In this document: in pieces, positions 52,728 to 64,000 of the stretch | Numbering within the stretch: the stretch's first letter is position 1 | How the letters are laid out: the number at the start of each line of letters is the position of its first letter | Origin: Valencia hispanica | Taxonomy: Eukaryota > Chordata > Actinopteri > Cyprinodontiformes > Valenciidae | DNA length: 64,000 nt | Assembly (NCBI GenBank): GCA_963556495.2 | Contig: OY747705.1 | Coordinates: 22,392,501 to 22,456,500, forward strand | Direction of reading: 5' to 3' | Notes under the pieces: model-generated | Databases searched by the model: none | Seen by the model: the letters and a program-made list of their open reading frames with translations, nothing else | Told to the model about the DNA's origin: nothing | Position numbers and translations under genes: made by a program

Positions 52728-53000
52728 CAGTGTTGCCAGCTTATCAACTTTGTCGCTATTTATAGACCCCCTTTATCGGCTTTTTTCCCCAAAAAAGTGC
52801 CTAGCGACTTAGGACATTTAAAACGTATAACAAAAAACACTGAAAAAAATACTGTAAGCTATAAATTTCTGTTTAATGGCTTACGTTGGCAAGCAACGTT
52901 CAATGCATACTATATATGCCCTACTTATTTTTACAAAGTACTAAAAAACAAAAACTATATTCTCTCTTAATTTTGTCTTCTTGAGATCTCTCAACAATTT
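52728..53000 (+). mobile_element. hAT-like non-autonomous repeat, copy 2
   Basis: Starts CAGTGTTGCCAGC, and similarity to the reverse complement of 3400-4033 continues to about 53000 (ATTTTTACAAAGTACT, TTAATTTTGTCTTCTT). It lacks about 350 bp present in copy 1. Confidence 0.55.
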
Positions 53001-53027
53001 TATTTATTTTTAGAACTAAAAATTTTG

Positions 53028-53100
53028 TCTGCGATGGACTGGCGACCTTTCCAGGGTGTACCCTGCCTTTCTCCCTGTGACTGCTGGAGATAGGCACCTG
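53028..53100 (+). mobile_element. SINE body fragment
   Basis: TGCGATGGACTGGCGACC, CAGGGTGTACCCTGCC and GCTGGAGATAGGCACC: the conserved 3' part of the tRNA-SINE family. Confidence 0.7.
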
Positions 53101-53664
53101 TAAGGTAAGCAGCATCCACTGCAGCTTGCTGCACAATACACATCAATATAGATTTAAAATCGGTCATTTACCTATTTTTGTGTATATTACATTAGTTTAG
53201 TTGGCTAAATAACTACTGACTAAATGTTTATTACCGAACAAAAGTTTTATTGACAAGTTTAATGTTGCTGTTCATACATAGGCCTATAATGTCCAGGCTT
53301 GGTGTTTGGTTCATGGAAGTTGGTGTTATGGTAGCTTAAAACTACATTCTAAATTGCACAATAATGTTTGTTTGAGCTAAACTGGCATCAGAGGAAGCAA
53401 TATATATATTTTTTGTCAATCTTTTATTTTGAAAAAAAGAATGAAGGTTCTAAAGACAGATTGTTTTCACTGCCTGTAAGGTTGTGTGGCTGTAAAAAAT
53501 AAATGCTTCAAGGTTTCCCCACAATTCAGAACCCTGTGTCTGGTGCCTCCATTTCTGCATGGAACACATCTCACCTCCACCGAAACACAACACAGAGTCC
53601 TGGGGATGTATTCTATAAGCTGGGGGCGCACAAAGGGATAGCTTGGGTTACAGCGGCAAACTAG
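53101..53664. other. unassigned
   Basis: No gene recognised. A direct repeat AATGCCTAGGC occurs twice in tandem just beyond, at 53686-53707, at the truncated end of the Tc1 copy. Confidence 0.3.
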
Positions 53665-54381
53665 TTAACCAGTTATCCTCCCTACAATGCCTAGGCAATG
53701 CCTAGGCATGCTCCTGATGAGGTGGTGGATGGTCTTCTGAGGGATTTCCTCCCAGACCTGGACTAAAGCATCCAACTCCTGGAGAGTCTGTGTTGCAACG
53801 TGGCATTGGTGGATGGAGCGAGACATGATGTCCCAGATGTGCTCAAATAGATTCAGGTCTGGGGAACGGGCAGGCCAGTCCACAGCATCAATGCCATCCT
53901 CTTCCAGGAACTGCTGACACACTCCACCTACATGAGGTCTAGCACTGACTTGCATTAGGAGGACCCCAGGGCCAAATGCATCGGCATATGGTCTCACAAG
54001 GGGTTTGAGGAGCTCATCTCGGTACCTAATGGCAGTCAGGCTACCTCTGGCGAGCACATGGAGGGCTGTGCGGCCTCCCAAAGAAATGCCACCCCACATC
54101 ATTACTGACTCACTGCCAAACCGGTCATGCTGGGAGATGCTTCAGGTAGCAGAACGTTCTCCACAGCATCTCCAGACTCTGTCACATGTGCTCAGTGTGA
54201 ACCTGCTTTCATCTGAAGAGCACAGAGTGCTAGTGTTTTTTTGCCTATCTTGGTGTTCTCTAGAAAATGACAAACGTCCTGCACGGTGTTGGGCTGTAAG
54301 CACAACCCCCACCTGTGGACGTCGGGCTCTCATACCAGCCTCATGGAGTCTATTTCTGACCATTTGAGCAGACACATGCAC
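53665..54381 (-). pseudogene. Tc1-like transposase catalytic region, broken
   Basis: Two minus-strand frames, 54142-54381 (79 residues) and 53665-54102 (145 residues). The first contains SSDESRFTLSTCDRVW, with the first catalytic Asp in the S.DESRF motif. The second begins MMWGGISLGGRTAL and contains VSARPH, where the usual form is QDNARPH, so the second catalytic Asp is replaced by Ser. It ends DWPARSPDLNLFEHIWD, where the third acidic residue (Glu) is retained. The HTH domain is deleted. The protein would be inactive. Confidence 0.8.
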
Positions 54382-54756
54382 ATTTGTGGCCAGCTGGAGG
54401 TAATTTTCCAGGAGTCTGGAAGTGCTCCTCCTCTTCCTCCTTCCACGAAGGTGGAACTCCGTCTCATGCTACCAATAGAGTGAAAGCACCGCCAGCATTC
54501 AAAAGTGACCAAAACATCAACCAGAAAGAATAGAAACTGAGAAGTGGTCTGTGGTCACCACCTGCAGAACCACTCCTTTATTGGGGATGTCTTGCTAATT
54601 GCCTATAATTTCCACCTTTTCTCTATTCCATTTGCACAACAGCATGTAAAATTGTCAATCAGTGTTGTTTATTAAGTGGACAGTTTAATTTCACAGAAGG
54701 GTGATTGACTTGGAGTTACATTGTTTAAGTGTTGCCTTTATTTTTTTAAACAGTGT
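53665..54756 (-). mobile_element. Tc1-like transposon, deleted and 3'-truncated
   Basis: The 5' terminus at 54756 is ACACTGTTTAAAAAAATAAA on the minus strand, next to TA-rich target sequence. The 3' terminus is missing. The leader (54520-54720) is normal. The DNA-binding domain is lost by an internal deletion near 54440-54475, and the catalytic core follows. Confidence 0.85.
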
Positions 54757-56104
54757 ATATAAAATAGCAATGTTGACTATAATATTGGACTTATCTTTGC
54801 TCTTTTGTTGATTTTTAATTATTTTATAGCTCTGATCATTTCTTAATTCACATTTCTCCTGCAGAATGCCAAAGTATGCCCTATTTGAGAAGTGCTGCTT
54901 TAGATAGGAAGGTTAAATGCTTCTCTTGTTGTTGTTATACTTGTTTTGTTTTTGTTGTCCACTTATTTGTATCACATTATTGTATTAGAATATGTAATTA
55001 CCTGTTTTTTATTGTTGGTTTGTTACACACTTTGATTTTATTTAATAATTTTGTAGAGGGAAGCAAAGATGAGCTCCAGACAGAAGGAGTCAGCAGCAGC
55101 AGAGGTGTTTGAATCAAACATGGAAATTGGTCTCAGTTTTTTAAGTATAATTTTTTTGTCCTATAGAATGCTAACCAAGTAAACACTTGTGTAATACTCT
55201 TAATGCCTCATGAACTGATTTAGCCCAATTGTTTACATAAGGATATTTAGTTTGTATTTTAATATTAGTTTACAATAGTCACACTTTGCACACTTAATTT
55301 TGATGTCAAGATTTTTTAGAAGGTAGGAGAGACCTAAAGAGGGAGGGGCCTGCAAGAACAATATCTGTAGCTGCATCATCATTAGGCATGTGAATTGGTA
55401 ACAATTATTTATTCTAAAATTGTGTTATAGATAATGAATCAGAAAAGGTCCTATAATTTCAACTAGTCTTACTTATTAAAATTTAGATAGAAGCAAATTT
55501 GAAACCGGTCAAAAACAGTGTATCATTGAAGACATGTTAAAGGAACTAACTAAAGTCTTGGTTTGCCTCATATGCTCATTCATCATTAAGGCAAAATTGA
55601 CAGAGCCAAACAGACTAACCAAGACAGTGCCAATGATGGGAAAAGACCAAGTGACGAGAGGGAGAAGAAAAGAGACAACAGCAAGAGATAAAGACAGAGA
55701 GAGAGACAGCAATAGGTAAATAGTGTATGAATACTATGTGCATGGTGTTTGTTGGCACTATTACGCATTTTTTGAGGTAGTTTACTGGTGTAAGGAGAGA
55801 TATGAAAAAAGCAAAGACAATGAGTGGAAAAGGAAGGGCAGTCAAGTAAAGAAGAGAAAAGAGACCAACAGAAGCAGGCGAAGAAAGACTGTCTGAAGAA
55901 AATTGTTTGGTTTTGCTGCTTTCAGCTGTAATTTTCCAAAACATTCCATATTAAATTCAACATTAGTTAAAAAATTATACGCCATTATGCATGCATGTAC
56001 TGGAAAATTTATTATAATTTAGGCACCTTACTATGTATGCCATGGTCTATATATTGTGACACTTTTTTTAACCTTTACAAAAAATATCACATTTATTCAA
56101 ACAC
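54757..56104. other. unassigned, probably interior of a hAT
   Basis: The right border (56105-56157) is a hAT terminus, so at least part of this stretch is likely hAT-derived. 55650-55880 is purine-rich and yields short K/E/R-rich or complementary S/L-rich frames without motifs. Confidence 0.3.
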
Positions 56105-56157
56105 ATATCCTGTCCAGGGCTAAGCCCAGGTACTTCTTAAAGGCTGGAGACGCCCTC
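56105..56157 (-). mobile_element. hAT terminus related to 23443
   Basis: On the minus strand it reads GAGGGCGTCTCCAGCC, then AAGAAGTACCTGGGCTTAGC, matching the left end of the hAT at 23443-23490. The partner end was not found. Confidence 0.6.
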
Positions 56158-56239
56158 AGCAAACAGTGAAAAATGTGTTCTCAGAATCAGAAATACTTTA
56201 TTAATCCACGAGGTGAAATTCAGGGCTGGTCTGGTTGGT

Positions 56240-56640
56240 CAAATATTACCAAAAATGAATTTTTTTGGCCCTCATTCAAATTCAAATATGGTGGAAATCT
56301 GACTTTGCACACCACCAAGAACATATCACCACTGTGAAGTACAGTGGTGAAAGCATCATACTGTGGGGATGCTTTGCTTCAGCAGGCTTGGAGAAACTGG
56401 ATTAAGCTAAATGCAATGTAGTAGGAAACCTGTTAAAGGTCACAAAGGACATACTGGGGGGTTCACTATCCAGGAGGACATAGCAAATGAATGTGTTAGA
56501 ATAACTGTTAAAATCAAGAGCAAAAGACCAGTTGGGAAACTTTAACAGAACTTGAAAACTGACACTCACCATCCAATCTGACTATATTTTTGCAAGACCA
56601 AATTTTTACATTTTACATCTATGTTAATTTTTCCAAGGCA
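56240..56640 (+). mobile_element. Tc1-like transposase fragment
   Basis: Sense-strand words in order: TTTTTTGGCCCTCATTC, CACCACTGTGAAGTACAG, CATACTGTGGGGATGC, TTCAGCAGGC, GAGGACATAGCAAATG and CATCCAATCTGAC. Many indels have removed any long frame. Confidence 0.7.
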
Positions 56641-59179
56641 ATATACGTAGAACCCCCATCTAAATAAGAAAGAAGACTGCTTTGAGACTGCTGTGTCATT
56701 TGAAAAAAAAGTTGTTCCAAATTCCATTAGCTATTATTGTTTCATTTGTACAACTAGGGTTTCTAATATTGTTGCTGGATATGTCCGAATCCCCAAAAAC
56801 AACACAACAAAATAAACATTCATTGTTTCATCTAAATAAAAGGAAGGAGGGGGGGGTATGTGAAACTTCTTAAGTATTGACAATTTTTTGTGATAAATCT
56901 AATGTATTGATTAAATTTGACAATTTCAAGGTTGAATTCTTTATATGATGGTAATTACATAATCACAGTATATCAATTACAAGTTGTGCAACACTGTTTT
57001 GCAAAATCACAAATTTCAGTGCACTTCTGCAGTACATGTAACATCTTTAGGTTGAGAAGATTTGTTAAGAAACTATTTTATGCATTTTTTGAAAACAGAA
57101 TTTGGCTTTGTCTTAAATACTGAAATGTGGTTCCAGTGAATGAAATTATTTCACGAGTCAGAATGGGATCTGAGCCAGCATCTGATCACATGAGCTCTAT
57201 ACCCAGTCTCTCTCTCTCTCTGTTTTTTGTTTGCAGCTTGGTGAACCATGTGATTACAGTAGAGAGACAGAAGTGGTCACACAAGAGAGTCAGTGTCTTT
57301 ATTTTACATTCTCACTTCTTGATATAGAAGATTAAAGACTTTATCTCAACCTGCAATAACATCTATTCTCTTACTCCCAAACACATATACACAATGAGGG
57401 TCATCAGCTTCACTTTCCCCATATTATTGAATGATTACAAAGTTCATAAACCATCAAAGGTTGTGGCTTCTGTTCTGTTTTGTTTACTTTCTTGTGGCAC
57501 CCCTTTCTCTTGATTTTGTTTCCCTAATTATAATCAGGTCCGCTGCCTGCCTGCTACGACACACAAGTGGGATGAAAGAAAAAGGATGAACAAAATGAGA
57601 ACTTCTTTATTTATTTACTGTCGGCACACAGACTTTGACAGGAGATGAAACGGCAGAAGTTCTTTTATTGAACGTAGCTCAACATTTTTATGTAAAGTAG
57701 CAGAAACAGAACAGCAATGCTAATCTGGGGATTCTGAGAAAAGAACAGAAAAACTGGATAGCTCTAGTAGGACAGTATTTTTTCAGAAGTATCTGTATGA
57801 ATATTAAGAATGACTGTTGAAGTTCCTCTGTACCTCTTGCGTTTATTAGTATTTTGATGTGATGCAAATTCATTCTATCCACTTCACATTTAATCTTTAA
57901 GCTTGTTCCTTGTGTAAATCCGACTATCACTGCTCCTTAGACTCCGTTTTTAAATCTCCACCAACTTCAGAGGAATATAGTTTCAAAGGAAAAAATCAGA
58001 AGTCACTTTATTACCTGTTTTGTCTTAGAGACATCCTTTTGATTTGAAAAAAATGAATGGTCACACAGAAATTCTTGCTTATATAGTGTGAGTGCAACAG
58101 AGGAGTGTAGACAGTAAACAACTTGCACAAAAGTGCTAAACCAAAATCCGTCCAGCTTTGGTCGGTCTTCTCTGCAAACCTAGTGCTGGATCTAAAATAG
58201 ACCAAACGGGGCTAGAGGTGGATTTAACACCACAGGATGGATTTCTACTGTAAGTCTGACCCAGCTGGCTGGTTTATTTCTATTTATTTATTTTGATGGC
58301 ATGGATGACTGTATGTTTACATGCACATCTAAATTGAGGTTTTGGCAAAAAATGAGCTAATACCTTAACCAGAATGGGAGTCTTTATCCCAGTTTACATG
58401 TCACTCACAAAATTGAATTATTGAATGAAGTGCATTGACACCGTGACCACTAGGTGGCGACACACGCCCTTTCATGTTGGCATTCTTCTGGTTGGCCTAG
58501 AGAGTCACACAGATGGTAAACAAATGCTGGCAGCAGTGGATCAGACAGAGTAAAAGTAGAATATGCTCAATGAGCGAAGAAATGGATGACAACAATGCTG
58601 CAGCACAGTACATTTTGTAAGTACTGTACTGTTTGACTGTGTTACACTCGTTGTTGCTGGAGTGTTGTTGTCATACCGGTGTTGTTATTCCCATTTCTGT
58701 GGTCTTGTCACTTCCCGAAAGAGGAGCGCCAAGGCTGCTAATAGGTCGACTATTAGCAGCCTGGGCGCTAATAGTCGCCCCCACCCCCGTATTGTTGCTG
58801 GATGCCACAGGTTCACCTTTTCTCTTCTTAACAGAAAGCCAAATTTGGAAACATATCTGGTCACATTTTGTATCTTTGTGTTACTCAATAAAAAGCCCAA
58901 TTTCAAAAAAGTAGAATGTTTGGCAACAATAGGGATAATCTGCATTTTTAGCACTTGGAAACTACAGCTAATTTGAGTTACAGTTTATTCTATTTTTTGT
59001 TTTTTGCTTAAATCCTGGGTATCAAAATAACAACCAGCTATTATGTTATTATTCCTGGGATATTTAGATTCAACATTATTGTTCATTTAACAAAGAATTA
59101 AAACGTTTGTTTCTGATAAGAAATGAGGCAGGCATCTTTCAAAGATAATAAAACACTGTTTCATTGTCAATTATTGTCT
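56641..59179. other. unassigned; small hairpin at 58736-58764
   Basis: No gene recognised over about 2.5 kb. GGCTGCTAATA-(GGTCGAC)-TATTAGCAGCC near 58736-58764 is an 11-bp-arm hairpin. 58300-58620 contains TTTACATG-rich DNA-repeat-like sequence. Confidence 0.3.
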
Positions 59180-59535
59180 ATTCCTGTGCTTGTGGAGGGT
59201 TGCGGGGGGCTGGTGCCTAACTCCAGAAGTCATTGAACAGGAGGTGGGGTTCACCCAGATTGCCAGTCCATCACAGGGCAACACACAGATCAAACAACCA
59301 TGCACACACACTCATACCCAAGTTCAGTTTAGAGAGACCAAATAACATAATTGTCATGTTTTTGGACCGTGTGACGGAGCTGGGGTAACTGGAGAGAACT
59401 CACACGTGGGCATCGGTTGTGTTACTTTAGGAAAACATGCAAACTCCATGCAGAAAGACCCCAGACCAGAATTTGTACCCAGGACTTTTATGTGGCAAGG
59501 CAACCGTGCTACAATTACTCCAGCGTGCAGCCCAG
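59180..59535 (-). mobile_element. tRNA-derived SINE, near full length
   Basis: On the minus strand, a head at 59470-59535 (GGGCTGCACGCTGGAG, an A-box region, and a decayed B box near GGGTACAAATTC). It is followed by the body (GGTCTTTCTGCATGGAG; ATGTTATTTGGTCTCTC; TTGCCCTGTGATGGACTGG; CAGGTGGGGTTC) and AGGCACCAGCCCCC at the 3' end. Same family as 4495-7219. Confidence 0.75.
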
Positions 59536-59676
59536 AAACATGTTGGTGAGATTCAAAAATGACTTTAAACCAAAATCTGCCAGATGTTAATAATTTTGGG
59601 CTTGAATGCAGATAACATTATTATTATGACAGAGATTGTCAACATGTTATATTTTTGCAATATCAGCAGCAATTAT

Positions 59677-60392
59677 CCATCCATCCATTTTCTTCCGCTT
59701 ATCCGGGGTCGGGTCGCGGGGGCAGCAGCCTAAGCAAAGAGACCCAGACTTCCCTCTCCCCAGCCACTTGTTCCAGCTCCTCGGGAGGAATCCCAAGGCA
59801 TTCCCAGGCCAGCCGAGAAACATAGTCCCTCCAGCGTGTCCTGGGCCTTCCCCTGGGCCTCCTCCCGGTAGGACGTGCCTGAAACACCTCACCAGGGAGG
59901 CGTCCAGGAGGCATCCTGAGCAGATGCCCGAGCCACCTAAACTGACTCCTCTCGATGTGGAGAAGCAGTGGCTCTACTCTGAGCCCCCTCCGGATGACTG
60001 AGCTTCTCACCCTATCTCTAAGGGAGAGCCCAGACACTCTGCAGAGGAAACTCATTTCAGCCGCTTGTATCCGTGATCTCGTTCTTTCGGTCACCCCCCA
60101 GAGTTCGTGACCATAGATGAGGGTAGGAACATAGATCGACCGGTAAAGCGAGAGCTTCGCCTTTCGGCTCAGCTCTCTCTTCACCACGACAGACCGGTAA
60201 AGCGCCCGCATAACTGCAGATGCCCCACCAATCCGTCTATCGATCTCCCACTCCATTTTTCCCTCATTCGTGAACAAGACCCCCAGATACTTAAACTCCT
60301 CCACTTGGGGAAGGACCCCATCCCGGACCCGGAGAAGGCACCCCACCCTTTTCCGGCTTAAGACCATGGCCTCGGATTTGGAGGTGCCAACC
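59677..60392 (-). mobile_element. RTE-like LINE, 5'-truncated, with 14-bp duplication
   Basis: 716 bp flanked by identical TCAGCAGCAATTAT (59663-59676 and 60393-60406). On the minus strand the coding end is followed by a short 3' tail with ATGGATGGATGG. The insertion is truncated at the 5' side, as is usual for LINEs. Perfect duplication and an open frame suggest recent insertion. Confidence 0.9.
59699..60367 (-). pseudogene. LINE ORF2 C-terminal end (RTE-like)
   Basis: 222 residues: VEEFKYLGVLFTNEGKMEWE, IDRRIGGASAVMRALY, SLYRSIYVPTLIYGHELW, AEMSFLCRVSGLSLRDRVRS, RWLGHLLRMPPGRLPGE, RPRGRPRTRWRDYVSRLAW, ending LRLLPPRPDPG. This is the thumb and C-terminal region after the RT palm. The palm is absent because of 5' truncation. 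The open frame is intact but the fragment cannot be a working polymerase. RTE/Rex3-type is the likely clade, not certain. Confidence 0.85.
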
Positions 60393-60406
60393 TCAGCAGC
60401 AATTAT

Positions 60407-60659
60407 TGTTTTTCTATTTTACATAAAAGCAATTTTGTCATATTAAACACTTTTGTTTTTAATATTTGTGTAAACACCATGAAATCTTGGCATTTTAATT
60501 CAAAGTTATCATACAATGACAATCTCATACTGTTCAATACATAGTTTCTAAAACTAAGACTTCAACAGAGCGAGTTAAAAAGAGCAATCCATTTGACAAC
60601 CTATTGTTTGGATGTTAAGCAAGTGACTTGTGGGTTAAGATAATCAGTTTCTCATCCAT
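60407..60659. other. unassigned
   Basis: Continuation of the sequence interrupted by the LINE. No feature recognised. Confidence 0.3.
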
Positions 60660-60935
60660 ACCTCTTCGTTAACCAGTTGCAAGGGGACTGATGTCTGTCT
60701 ACTGAGATATAATCTGGACAGCTTGTCAGTTCATCACATGGCATTAATAGAGAAAGCTATGGGTGCACAAACTCACACCTAGAGGTGATTTACACGGGAT
60801 GAGCCTGGAGTACTCGCAGAGAAACCCACATATTCTTATTGTATCCAACAGGTGAACCCCACACCTTGGAGTTGCATCACTTGGGATTTGAACCCAGAAC
60901 CTTCTTGCATTTAGTGCTAACAACTGGGCCCAGAA
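60660..60935 (-). mobile_element. old tRNA-SINE copy
   Basis: Strongly decayed: GTCAGTTCATCACATGGC, TGGAGTACTCGCAGAG, GGATTTGAACCCAGAACC (B-box region retained) and AACTGGGCCCAG. Same orientation as the copy at 59180. Confidence 0.5.
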
Positions 60936-62000
60936 ATATCTTTACTTTGTATCATTTAATAAGACCGTTATTAACAAAATATTAAACTTGAATAACAAAG
61001 TGCACTCAGCATATTAGCACAGCACAATAAGTGTCTATAACTATATTGAATTTATGACTAGTTCTTTGTTTTTTTTAGATGTGTATCTGAATCCCTCTAA
61101 AAAGGTGCAATTCTCTTTCTTCTCTGCGTCGCACCAGTTTGCTCATACTTACTATGTCCTCTGCAGCTCCATTGGCAGCATCTTGTTAAAAGACAAAACC
61201 TATTGGTTTAAGTTCTTGCAGACACACAAGACATTCAGGTGAAAGAATTCAAGAGTGGTAGGAGAACGGATCAATATTCCACAGTTTTACGGGCCTGAAT
61301 AACGATGCCACTGCAAAAGAGAGGTGTCCTCTGTTCTCGGCAAGTTATTTTTCTGCCATAATGCAGTTTTTGTTTTAAGTTGTAATTGTAGAAGCGACAA
61401 AGTTCGAGGTGGCGTTTGCAGATAAGCTGGATGAATAATGTTAATGAGCATTACACTGCTTGGGAACACAAAGTTTTGCCTGTGTAAATAAAGATAAGGG
61501 GGGAAAACGGAAGAGTAAACAACAAAACAACATCCTACAAAAATGTGAAAGTCAGACAACAATAGGACATATTATAAACTTCACATGGAAGACTTTTGAG
61601 GTCTGTTCCTGGCTGTATGACGAAAACACTCTTAAAACCTGTGCATGAATGCAAATAATGAGCAGGTTATTATGTTAGATTAGATGATATATGGTGAGGT
61701 TTTCTTGTTTGCTTTTTGCAGAGTCCTCCCACACATACAGAGGCTGAGCTGTCTGATTTACCACAGCTGATCTCCAGCTTGTCTGAAGGCTGACAGGCTG
61801 CAGTGGAGCAGATTTGTAGGGATTGTGAAGGGAGCACTAGGCACAGGAGCCTTCAAGCTAGCCGTCGTCATTATTTCAGATATTAATTATTCATACATCA
61901 AATCTTAAAAGTGGCTTCTGCAATTTGATGGAAAGGTCCAGTGGGCTTTTGACTACTTGTGCACGTGAAGCACCAGACTTATCCACTTAACTCAGAAATT
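60936..62000. other. unassigned
   Basis: No gene or repeat family recognised. Confidence 0.3.
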
Positions 62001-62124
62001 AAACACACACACACACACACACATGCACGCACACCCACACGCGCACACACACACACCCACACACACCCACACACACCCACACACACACACACACGCACGC
62101 ACGCACGCGCACACACATATATAC
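62001..62124. repeat. (CA)n microsatellite, compound
   Basis: CA repeats with CACGCA and CACCCA variants, followed by a short TATATA end. It yields a spurious H/T-rich frame. Confidence 0.95.
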
Positions 62125-62935
62125 AAGTTTTTCATCTTATAAACATTAAATAACCAACAGTCATTTTTTAATTGTGAAACATGAGCTTGTGAAATAAAAA
62201 TTAGTTTTTACTGGAGAGTATTTGAGTTTTGATTAAGCTAAGTCATTTCTTTTGTTACTTTAGGCTAAAAGAGATGTGCTAATTCAGACATACAATCAGT
62301 TTTTTCAAGTTCAAGGGTCTTATATCCATTGCTGTAAATGGGGCCTTCAGGATCTATCAGTTAAATATTTTTGCTTGGAAATAGGTTCTATAAATATGAA
62401 GCTACATCACAGTGAAACTGAAGATAAACTGACTGAATTCTTATTAAATTAAGTTGCAGACGGTCTCAGTACTTCAGTACGTCTGTTTGGCTTATTTTAG
62501 AGCCACTTTGTGACTCATGGAGCTGCTCCGAGGTAAATTTCCCTGTTGTTTGACCACCTGATTTTTCTGATACAAAAGATAATTTTCTGGAAAATTACTT
62601 TGAAGCAGCCTGGGGATTTTGTTTTTTGAACAGCAGCACAAGATACATCACAAATAAAACCTCTTATCTACAATTTGTGCACAGTTATAATCCACAAGTC
62701 TTATTTTTGAGGATTATTTTTATTAATCACCAACTGTAGTGCTCTTGGTTAATCCAAAATGTTAATAAACCTCAAACCCAAACTGCTGTTCGGTGTAAAT
62801 GGAAGATTGTCAATAAAAATATTTAATACTTAAACTTGTTTGTAATTAAGCCAATTCATTTTACATTAGATTTAAGATGGCAATCTTGAATAGTTTGGTC
62901 TAGCCATCTACCTAAGCTAATAGCCCAGACAACGA
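62125..62935. other. unassigned
   Basis: No gene or repeat family recognised. Confidence 0.3.
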
Positions 62936-64000
62936 GAGCATCAATCAGAGCAGAGCCATACGGTAACTCTGGAGGAGCTGCAAAGATGTACAGCTCAGGC
63001 GGGTGAATATTTTGACAGAACAACTATTAGCTATGTGTAAATGTGGCCTTTATGGAAGAGTGGCTGTAGGAACTCCAGCTTTAAGTTTGCCACAAGCCAT
63101 ATGAGAGACATTAAACATGTGGTATGGTCAGATAAGACTAAAAATTATCTTTGTGACAAACATGCTAAATGGTATTGTATGAGACACAATAATGCAGTGT
63201 TCACATGTGTTTAATTAAAAAAGGTGGCTTTTTATTTGCGCAGAAATGTGAAAAATGATTAACAAATCCAAAACTTGGATGGGCAGGGCAAAAAAAGGAA
63301 GTCAACTCAACAAACTAGACTCAAAATCCTAACTAACGAAACCTCAAACATAAGACAAACAGACCTTCCGAGCTGACACATCAGGGAACTTAAATACTGG
63401 TTTAGCTAAACCATATGACACACAAGCAGACAACAAAAGGGCTGTCACTAACCAACTAACACAAAACTATGAAATAAACTTCAAACACCCCCCAGGCAAT
63501 GAAGCCTGTTGTTCAGTCCAACGAGGCTCTGCCATTGGGATCCCTCAGCCCTTTTTGCCAACCAGGAAGAAGAAGCCAAAACCCCCAGGGAACTCAAACA
63601 ATGAAAGCGGTATTAATACATCATAAAACTGAAATTTGACCTTGCAATTTTGACGTGTGTGCAATCTATATAAACATTGTAAGGTATGACGGAAAAAATA
63701 GACTTAATTAAGAAAGAATATATTGGAAGATGATTAAAACATATCTGTACTGACTACAAAGTCAATTCATGTGAAACAAACTAGGTGAGGGGTGGATCTT
63801 ACCACATGTGGCTTGGCATCACAGCTATGAATGCTAAACTTCTTCCAAGCCTTGGCTGGGACACAGCATCCTGGGGATTGTTTTTAAGCAGCGACAGGAA
63901 AGCTGAACAGAGTTGATGAAAATATGGATGATGCAAAATTCAGGGCAATACCAGAAGAAAAGCATCGAGATGCTGCAAAAGATAAGACAGCATAAACATA
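62936..64000 (+). mobile_element. Tc1-like element split by about 0.64 kb, cut by window end
   Basis: 62936-63205 reads as Tc1 sense sequence (GAGAGCATCAATCAGAGCAG, AACTCTGGAGGAGCTGC, CCTTTATGGAAGAGTGGC, GGTCAGATAAGACTAAAAA). It resumes at about 63850 (CAGCATCCTGGGGATTG, GCGACAGGAAAGCTGA, AGAGTTGATG, AGGGCAATACCAGAAG). The block between (63206-63849) has no recognised ends. The element continues past the window. Confidence 0.65.

Noticed and set aside
61959..62153. H/T-rich frame over the CA repeats
   Set aside because: Translation of a microsatellite.

Overview
The window looks like genomic DNA from a ray-finned (teleost) fish. It has spliced exons, short microsatellites ((AT)n, (CA)n, (AATC)n) and a dense mix of repeats typical of teleosts: Tc1-like transposons, hAT elements, TTAA-flanked miniature elements, CR1/Rex1-like, L2-like and RTE-like LINEs, tRNA-derived SINEs and solo LTRs. 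No bacterial gene organisation, rRNA gene or intact tRNA gene was seen. Family names come from recalled family features, not from a database search.

The only convincing host gene is a perilipin-family lipid-droplet gene on the minus strand, best matched to plin3 (TIP47). Six coding exons were placed at base level: 12688-12756 (ATG), 12294-12489, 11848-11930, 10527-10758, 8450-8790 and 7823-8041. They join in frame to give 380 residues: PAT domain, 11-mer repeat region and most of the C-terminal helical bundle. The usual last exon was not found. A non-coding first exon and promoter are proposed near 17.7-17.9 kb, with a CCAAT box and an ERR-like half site. Introns hold L2, Tc1 and other debris.

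The rest is mostly layered transposon insertions. 0.27-7.2 kb: a Tc1 copy split by a 490-bp TTAA element, a 1.7-kb TTAA element split by a SINE, and a SINE split by a 2.3-kb hAT. 18.0-27.3 kb: Tc1-derived sequence broken by two hATs, one carrying a CR1-like LINE pair plus an L2 piece and the other an L2 LINE, and by a solo LTR. 28.6-31.9 kb: a second solo LTR, an inverted copy of the 1.5-kb TTAA element and a fold-back array. 34-45.6 kb: microsatellites, Tc1 debris, two TTAA elements abutting at one TTAA, a Harbinger-like MITE, an L2 LINE, another MITE and a GC-rich block of unknown origin. 46-64 kb: more Tc1, hAT, SINE, RTE and LTR copies, with unassigned AT-rich sequence between them.

No new enzymatic or defence system was seen. 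The strongest material is structural: empty and filled insertion sites can be read directly, so much of the order of insertion can be reconstructed. Three different repeat families share TTAA target sites and AG-starting termini, one with a central palindrome built on a self-complementary 14-mer.
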